NCBI GenBank assembly: GCA_003554345.1
Contig: PWGE01000316.1
Coordinates: 1-9,912 of the forward strand
Direction: 5' to 3'
DNA length: 9,912 nt
Source of the DNA: T1SED10-198M sp003554345 [NCBI: Candidatus Sumerlaeota bacterium]
GTDB taxonomy: Bacteria > Sumerlaeota > T1SED10-198M
Both the position numbers and the translations under genes were made by a program. Every line of letters begins with the position of its first letter. Position 1 is the first letter of the stretch. The notes under the pieces are model-generated. The model did not search any database. It worked only from the letters and a program-made list of their open reading frames with translations, and was not told where the DNA came from. Positions 6,514 to 9,912 of this stretch are shown one piece after another.

Positions 6514-9500
6514 ATGCAATTGGGGAAGTTTTTTGTCTTTTTATTTTTTGTGCTTTCCATAAACTGGGGTATGGGAAATTCTCATCACTCTTCTGAAAGC
6601 AGTTTCGCCGGCGGTAAAGGTACCGAGAACGAGCCCTATTTAATAGAAACCGCCGAGCAACTGGATAACGTGAGAAATCACCTGGATGCTCATTTCAAAC
6701 AGATAGCAGATATTGATCTCAGCGATTATTCATCTGGATCGGGGTGGGAACCACTCCCCACATTTCGTGGTATTTACAATGGAAATGGCTATAAAATCAC
6801 CAACCTTTTTATTGACAGGCCGGATACTCAAAACATAGGTTTATTTGGACAGCAACGTGGTAAACTCAAAAATATTGCTCTGGAAAAAGTAGAGGTTAAA
6901 GGCCAGGACTTCACAGGAGGTTTAGTAGGAGTCAATAACGGTACTATTAGCACCAGCTACAGCGGTGGAATAGTGTTAGGAAGGGATGTGGTAGGAGGAC
7001 TCGCAGGTGTAAATGAACGCAGTACAATAACAAACAGTTATTCCACTGCTGAAGTATCGGCTAATTCAACTGTTGGTGGTCTGGTAGGAAGAAACCAGTG
7101 GTCTGCCACTATTAATAATTGTTATGCCTCCTCTCCTGTATGGGGTCTATTTATTACCGGCGGACTCGTTGGCAGAAATCAAGAATCAACTGTAGAAAAT
7201 TCATGGTATGATTATCAAACCACCCGACATCTTGATGATACAGGAAAAGGAACTCCTCTTTCTACTGAAGAAATGAAACAGAAATCCTCTTTTGAGGATT
7301 GGGATTTTGAAGAAACATGGAATATTATAGAAGGAACTTCCTATCCTTTCTTTCAATTGCAAGAACCTTTCGCCCTTTTCAGTGCAAAACCTCAAGAAGG
7401 TTCTACCCCCCTTGAAGTTAAATTCACCGACAGATCATACGGTGAGATCAATTCTCTACAGTGGGATTTTGGAGATGGCAACACCTCTAATGAGCAGGAG
7501 CCACTACATATATATGAGGAAGCAGGAAATTATACGGTAACCCTATCAGTAACAGGAAAAGAGGGAAAAGATGAGTCCAGCCAGATAATTAGCGTTCATG
7601 ATCCTTTAGAAGCGTCATTTTCAGCAAAACCCACTGAAGGCACGCCTCCTATGAGCATCGAATTCACTAACTCCTCCAAAGGCAACATTACTGATTATTA
7701 CTGGAATTTTGGAGATGGCTCCTCTGAAATTGATATTCACGACCTTACCATTAAACAGGCATGGGAAGAATCCTGCGGAATGGTCATCCAACCTGAAGAT
7801 GATCCTTATGATATACTGACCCATGACTATTTTCGTGCTATGTCTGTCTATGAAGACTTCTTTTTTGTTTTAAGACACGGAGATCCTGCTAATCCTGGAG
7901 GAGGGGAAGGACCGGCGGTCAATTTCTTTTGTACGACAGACGGCTCTCATCGTCCTGATCTCTATCTTTCTACGGAAGGTATCCCTCAAGAAAGATTTGG
8001 TCTGCATCAGCTGGAGTTTGCAGATGACGGTACGATATACGGTACAAATCTTGTCTCAGACAGAGTAGGAGAAAATGATTTTCATGTACTTGACGGTGAT
8101 TTTACTGTTTATCGGTGGGAAAATATTGATGCTGAACCTGTTGAAATATATCGCTGGGATGGCAACCCCGAAAGAATGAGACTGGGAGATGGGATTTCTG
8201 TCAGGGGAAGTGGTGAAGATACCAGGATACTCATAACAGGTAATAGTAAAGATTCTCTTCCTTTATTACTCCAACAGAAAGAAGGAGAATGGAAAGGAGA
8301 TTTTCTTGATTTTCCTGTAAGAGCACAAGAGGTTTATTTAAATGAAGATGGAACCTTCTGGGCTTCCTACTATGCTGTTGAAACACCTCTACAAAAATAT
8401 CATCACAATGGCTTCGCGGTTGCAGATAAAAAAATTAATTTTGATGAAGTATATGATCCTGCTGGAATCACATCATTCACGATAGATGAAGATAATGATA
8501 TTATTTATACTATTGGGGTACGCCTTGATAATCGAAGAGTAGTTGCGTGGACTAAAAATGGCAATTTAATTGCCGAGTCAGAACCCTATGAATGGAAGGA
8601 ATATGACCATGATGATTATTTGAATGGTACTGCCCACGTTGATCTTGATAATCAGGGAAATATTTACACTCTCCTTGAAAGAAGCGGTGTTTCCTGTTTT
8701 ATAACTGCTTCTCCACCTTTTACAAAACAGAATCCTGTTCATACATATAAACGAGAAGGAACGTTTCCAGCAACACTCACAATCTGGGATGACAACGGAA
8801 CAGACTCTGCCACGGAGTATATTTCTCTCTACAAACCAGCTGAAGCGGATTTTAATGCCGAACCTACAGAGGGTATCGCTCCTCTACAAGTTAACTTTAG
8901 CGACCAGTCCAGTGGTGATATCGACACCTGGCAGTGGGACTTTGGAGATGGCAATACCAGCTCCGAGCAGGAGCCGAAACATACATATACGGAACCAGGA
9001 GAATATACCATAACCCTATCAGTAAGTAGTGATGGAGAAGAAAGTGAAACAGAACAAACTATTACAGTGTATGCTCAAGTAAAAGCATCCTTTTCAGCAG
9101 AGCCCATTGAAGGACCAGCTCCTCTGGATGTGAAATTTACCGACAATTCTATTGGTGATATTGTTAGCCGCTACTGGGATTTTGGAGATGGGAATACTTT
9201 CATCCCCCAACCTGATTCCAAACCTGATTATGCCCTGAAGTCAGATTTGCAGCCTTTACTGCCAGAAGGAGGTGAAGGCAATTTTACTGAGTTTGCTTTT
9301 GATTCTACAGGAAGGCTTTATGTGCTTGAGACAGATGCCGTGTACTATACTGACGATCCTTTTGATAATGAACCATCCTATTCCGTTTTGATAGAGTCAA
9401 AAGAGGTCTTCATGGAGGGAATGGCCATAGATGATGAAGACAACGTCTATTTGCAGGCATTTTGGGTTACAGAAACAAAAAGTATTATTTGTAAGTTTGA

Positions 9501-9912
9501 TGCGGAAGGCAATCTAATTTGGTCAAATGAAAATGATCGTATTGTCTGTTCTACAATACTGAATAGTGGAGAACTGCTGGCAGCAAGCCATGAAGGAGAA
9601 TTTTTCCTTTTTGATCCAGATGACGGTTCTTTGATTGATTCGCACCGGGTCTGGGGATTAGGGAGATATGTTCAAGATATAACCTCAACACCCGATGATA
9701 CAGTATTTGCCTTCCAATCCGGAGCTGTTAAGAAGGTATCGGGAGGAAATGCAGATAACCTGGAGGATTATTCGGCTGAACAATTTGGTGAGGCGTCATA
9801 TGATAACATGGAATGGAGAAAGGGTAGAATTTCGTACCTGGCAGGGGAAAATGTTGTGATTTCTACCAGCTACGATCCTGACTCTCCTTCAGATTCGCGC
9901 CTGATAATACAA
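6514..9912 (+). CDS. large secreted GLUG/PKD surface protein with inserted propeller domains (3' end missing)
   Basis: The frame is open for 1133 codons to the window edge. Residues 1-21 form a signal peptide (MQLGKFFVFLFFVLSINWGMG). Residues 36-235 are a beta-solenoid region beginning GTENEPYLI and containing GLUG repeats. Four PKD domains follow: intact at 286-363; split at 366-403 and 739-774; intact at 776-853; and a fourth opening at 856-894 that is interrupted in turn. The inserts (404-738 and 895 onward) look like beta-propellers, with DxxGxxY-type blade turns. GLUG and PKD modules are typical of bacterial cell-surface or secreted proteins; adhesion or polymer binding is inference. The C-terminal anchor is not visible. 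No ribosome site precedes the ATG. A TTG at 6493 with GCAGGA upstream is an alternative, but the signal peptide needs a start at or before 6514. Confidence 0.85.
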   Translation, partial: MQLGKFFVFLFFVLSINWGMGNSHHSSESSFAGGKGTENEPYLIETAEQLDNVRNHLDAHFKQIADIDLSDYSSGSGWEPLPTFRGIYNGNGYKITNLFIDRPDTQNIGLFGQQRGKLKNIALEKVEVKGQDFTGGLVGVNNGTISTSYSGGIVLGRDVVGGLAGVNERSTITNSYSTAEVSANSTVGGLVGRNQWSATINNCYASSPVWGLFITGGLVGRNQESTVENSWYDYQTTRHLDDTGKGTPLSTEEMKQKSSFEDWDFEETWNIIEGTSYPFFQLQEPFALFSAKPQEGSTPLEVKFTDRSYGEINSLQWDFGDGNTSNEQEPLHIYEEAGNYTVTLSVTGKEGKDESSQIISVHDPLEASFSAKPTEGTPPMSIEFTNSSKGNITDYYWNFGDGSSEIDIHDLTIKQAWEESCGMVIQPEDDPYDILTHDYFRAMSVYEDFFFVLRHGDPANPGGGEGPAVNFFCTTDGSHRPDLYLSTEGIPQERFGLHQLEFADDGTIYGTNLVSDRVGENDFHVLDGDFTVYRWENIDAEPVEIYRWDGNPERMRLGDGISVRGSGEDTRILITGNSKDSLPLLLQQKEGEWKGDFLDFPVRAQEVYLNEDGTFWASYYAVETPLQKYHHNGFAVADKKINFDEVYDPAGITSFTIDEDNDIIYTIGVRLDNRRVVAWTKNGNLIAESEPYEWKEYDHDDYLNGTAHVDLDNQGNIYTLLERSGVSCFITASPPFTKQNPVHTYKREGTFPATLTIWDDNGTDSATEYISLYKPAEADFNAEPTEGIAPLQVNFSDQSSGDIDTWQWDFGDGNTSSEQEPKHTYTEPGEYTITLSVSSDGEESETEQTITVYAQVKASFSAEPIEGPAPLDVKFTDNSIGDIVSRYWDFGDGNTFIPQPDSKPDYALKSDLQPLLPEGGEGNFTEFAFDSTGRLYVLETDAVYYTDDPFDNEPSYSVLIESKEVFMEGMAIDDEDNVYLQAFWVTETKSIICKFDAEGNLIWSNENDRIVCSTILNSGELLAASHEGEFFLFDPDDGSLIDSHRVWGLGRYVQDITSTPDDTVFAFQSGAVKKVSGGNADNLEDYSAEQFGEASYDNMEWRKGRISYLAGENVVISTSYDPDSPSDSRLIIQ
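6835..7173 (+). repeat. GLUG repeat array in the coded protein
   Basis: Five copies of a G-L-x-G core occur at residues 108 (IGLFG), 135 (GGLVG), 161 (GGLAG), 188 (GGLVG) and 216 (GGLVG), spaced 26-28 residues apart. Segments such as GTISTSYS, STITNSYS and ATINNCYA lie between them. This matches the Peptidase_M26 GLUG repeat family, which forms beta-helical rungs in exported proteins. There is no peptidase signature here. Confidence 0.8.
7459..7551 (+). repeat. PKD coding repeat, copy 1 (first intact PKD)
   Basis: These 31 codons run from QWDFGDG through TVTLSV. By hand count 74 of 93 bases match the copy at 8932-9024, including identical runs over the EQEP and TLSV codons. Such similarity at the DNA level suggests that the units arose by duplication within this gene. 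Confidence 0.7.
7723..8727 (+). other. propeller-like domain inserted in the second PKD domain
   Basis: Residues 404-738 separate the WNFGDG strand of the PKD domain from its HTY strand. Blade-type turns ending in an aromatic or hydrophobic residue recur near 450, 509, 573, 616, 665 and 718 (for example ADDGTIYGT, NEDGTFWAS and NQGNIYTL), consistent with about six blades. The segments FTVYRWEN (530-537) and RLGDGISVRGSG (556-567) recall DUF4623-type propeller proteins, a resemblance from memory only. Confidence 0.6.
8932..9024 (+). repeat. PKD coding repeat, copy 2 (second intact PKD)
   Basis: This is the partner of the 7459-7551 repeat, covering QWDFGDG to TITLSV of the third PKD domain. 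Most differences fall in the loop and at third codon positions. Confidence 0.7.
9196..9912 (+). other. second propeller-like insert, in the fourth PKD domain (partial)
   Basis: From residue 895, directly after WDFGDGNT, the sequence leaves the PKD pattern and becomes a repeat of beta-rich segments. The aromatic or hydrophobic blade positions Y936, Y979, L1022, F1065 and Y1108 are each exactly 43 residues apart, and most follow a D/N-rich turn (DSTGRLY, DDEDNVY, NSGELL, PDDTVF). At least five blades are visible. The closing half of the PKD domain would lie beyond the window. Confidence 0.58.

Noticed and set aside
8789-9013. Short frames on both strands inside the third PKD region
   Set aside because: They are out-of-frame readings of the repetitive PKD coding sequence, which is clearly coding in the long frame.

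Overview
The window looks like bacterial DNA of moderately low GC. The likely source is a Bacillota-type lineage; Halanaerobiales or a similar group is a guess. The reasons are a YhaO/YhaN-type nuclease–ATPase pair rather than a zinc-hook SbcCD, a secreted DUF3298/RsiV-type protein, strong AGGAGG and TATAAT signals, and a large secreted GLUG/PKD protein. No rRNA, tRNA or CRISPR array is visible.

Layout. Positions 1-117 hold no protein gene; read on the minus strand they resemble the 5' end of a group II intron (GTGCG boundary). Next is a two-gene plus-strand operon joined by an ATGA overlap: a Mre11/SbcD-family (YhaO-like) nuclease (186-1316) and a 1105-residue SMC/Rad50-like (YhaN-like) ATPase (1313-4630). 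The ATPase has a membrane hairpin in the middle of its coiled coil where Rad50/SbcC would carry a zinc hook. Facing this operon is a minus-strand secreted DUF3298 protein (4862-5581) with a probable terminator beyond its stop. Divergent from it is a small unrecognised protein (5951-6295) with a clear promoter, a structured leader and a near-perfect ribosome binding site. A secreted multidomain protein starts at 6514 and is still open at the right edge, with 1133 codons visible.

The most unusual part is this last protein. After a signal peptide and a five-copy GLUG repeat region it carries four PKD domains in the order intact, split, intact, split. In both split domains the sequence stops directly after the W-(D/N)-F-G-D-G strand and a long propeller-like domain is spliced into the following loop. 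In the first case the PKD domain visibly resumes about 335 residues later with its HTY...G strand; in the second the window ends inside the insert. The second insert shows aromatic/hydrophobic blade positions at an exact 43-residue spacing five times over. This suggests that PKD domains act as a mount for propeller domains on the cell surface.

How the genes relate. The first two genes form one machine, probably for processing DNA ends near the membrane. The other three appear to be independent transcription units: two encode secreted proteins, and one encodes a small cytoplasmic protein that may be regulated through its leader RNA.
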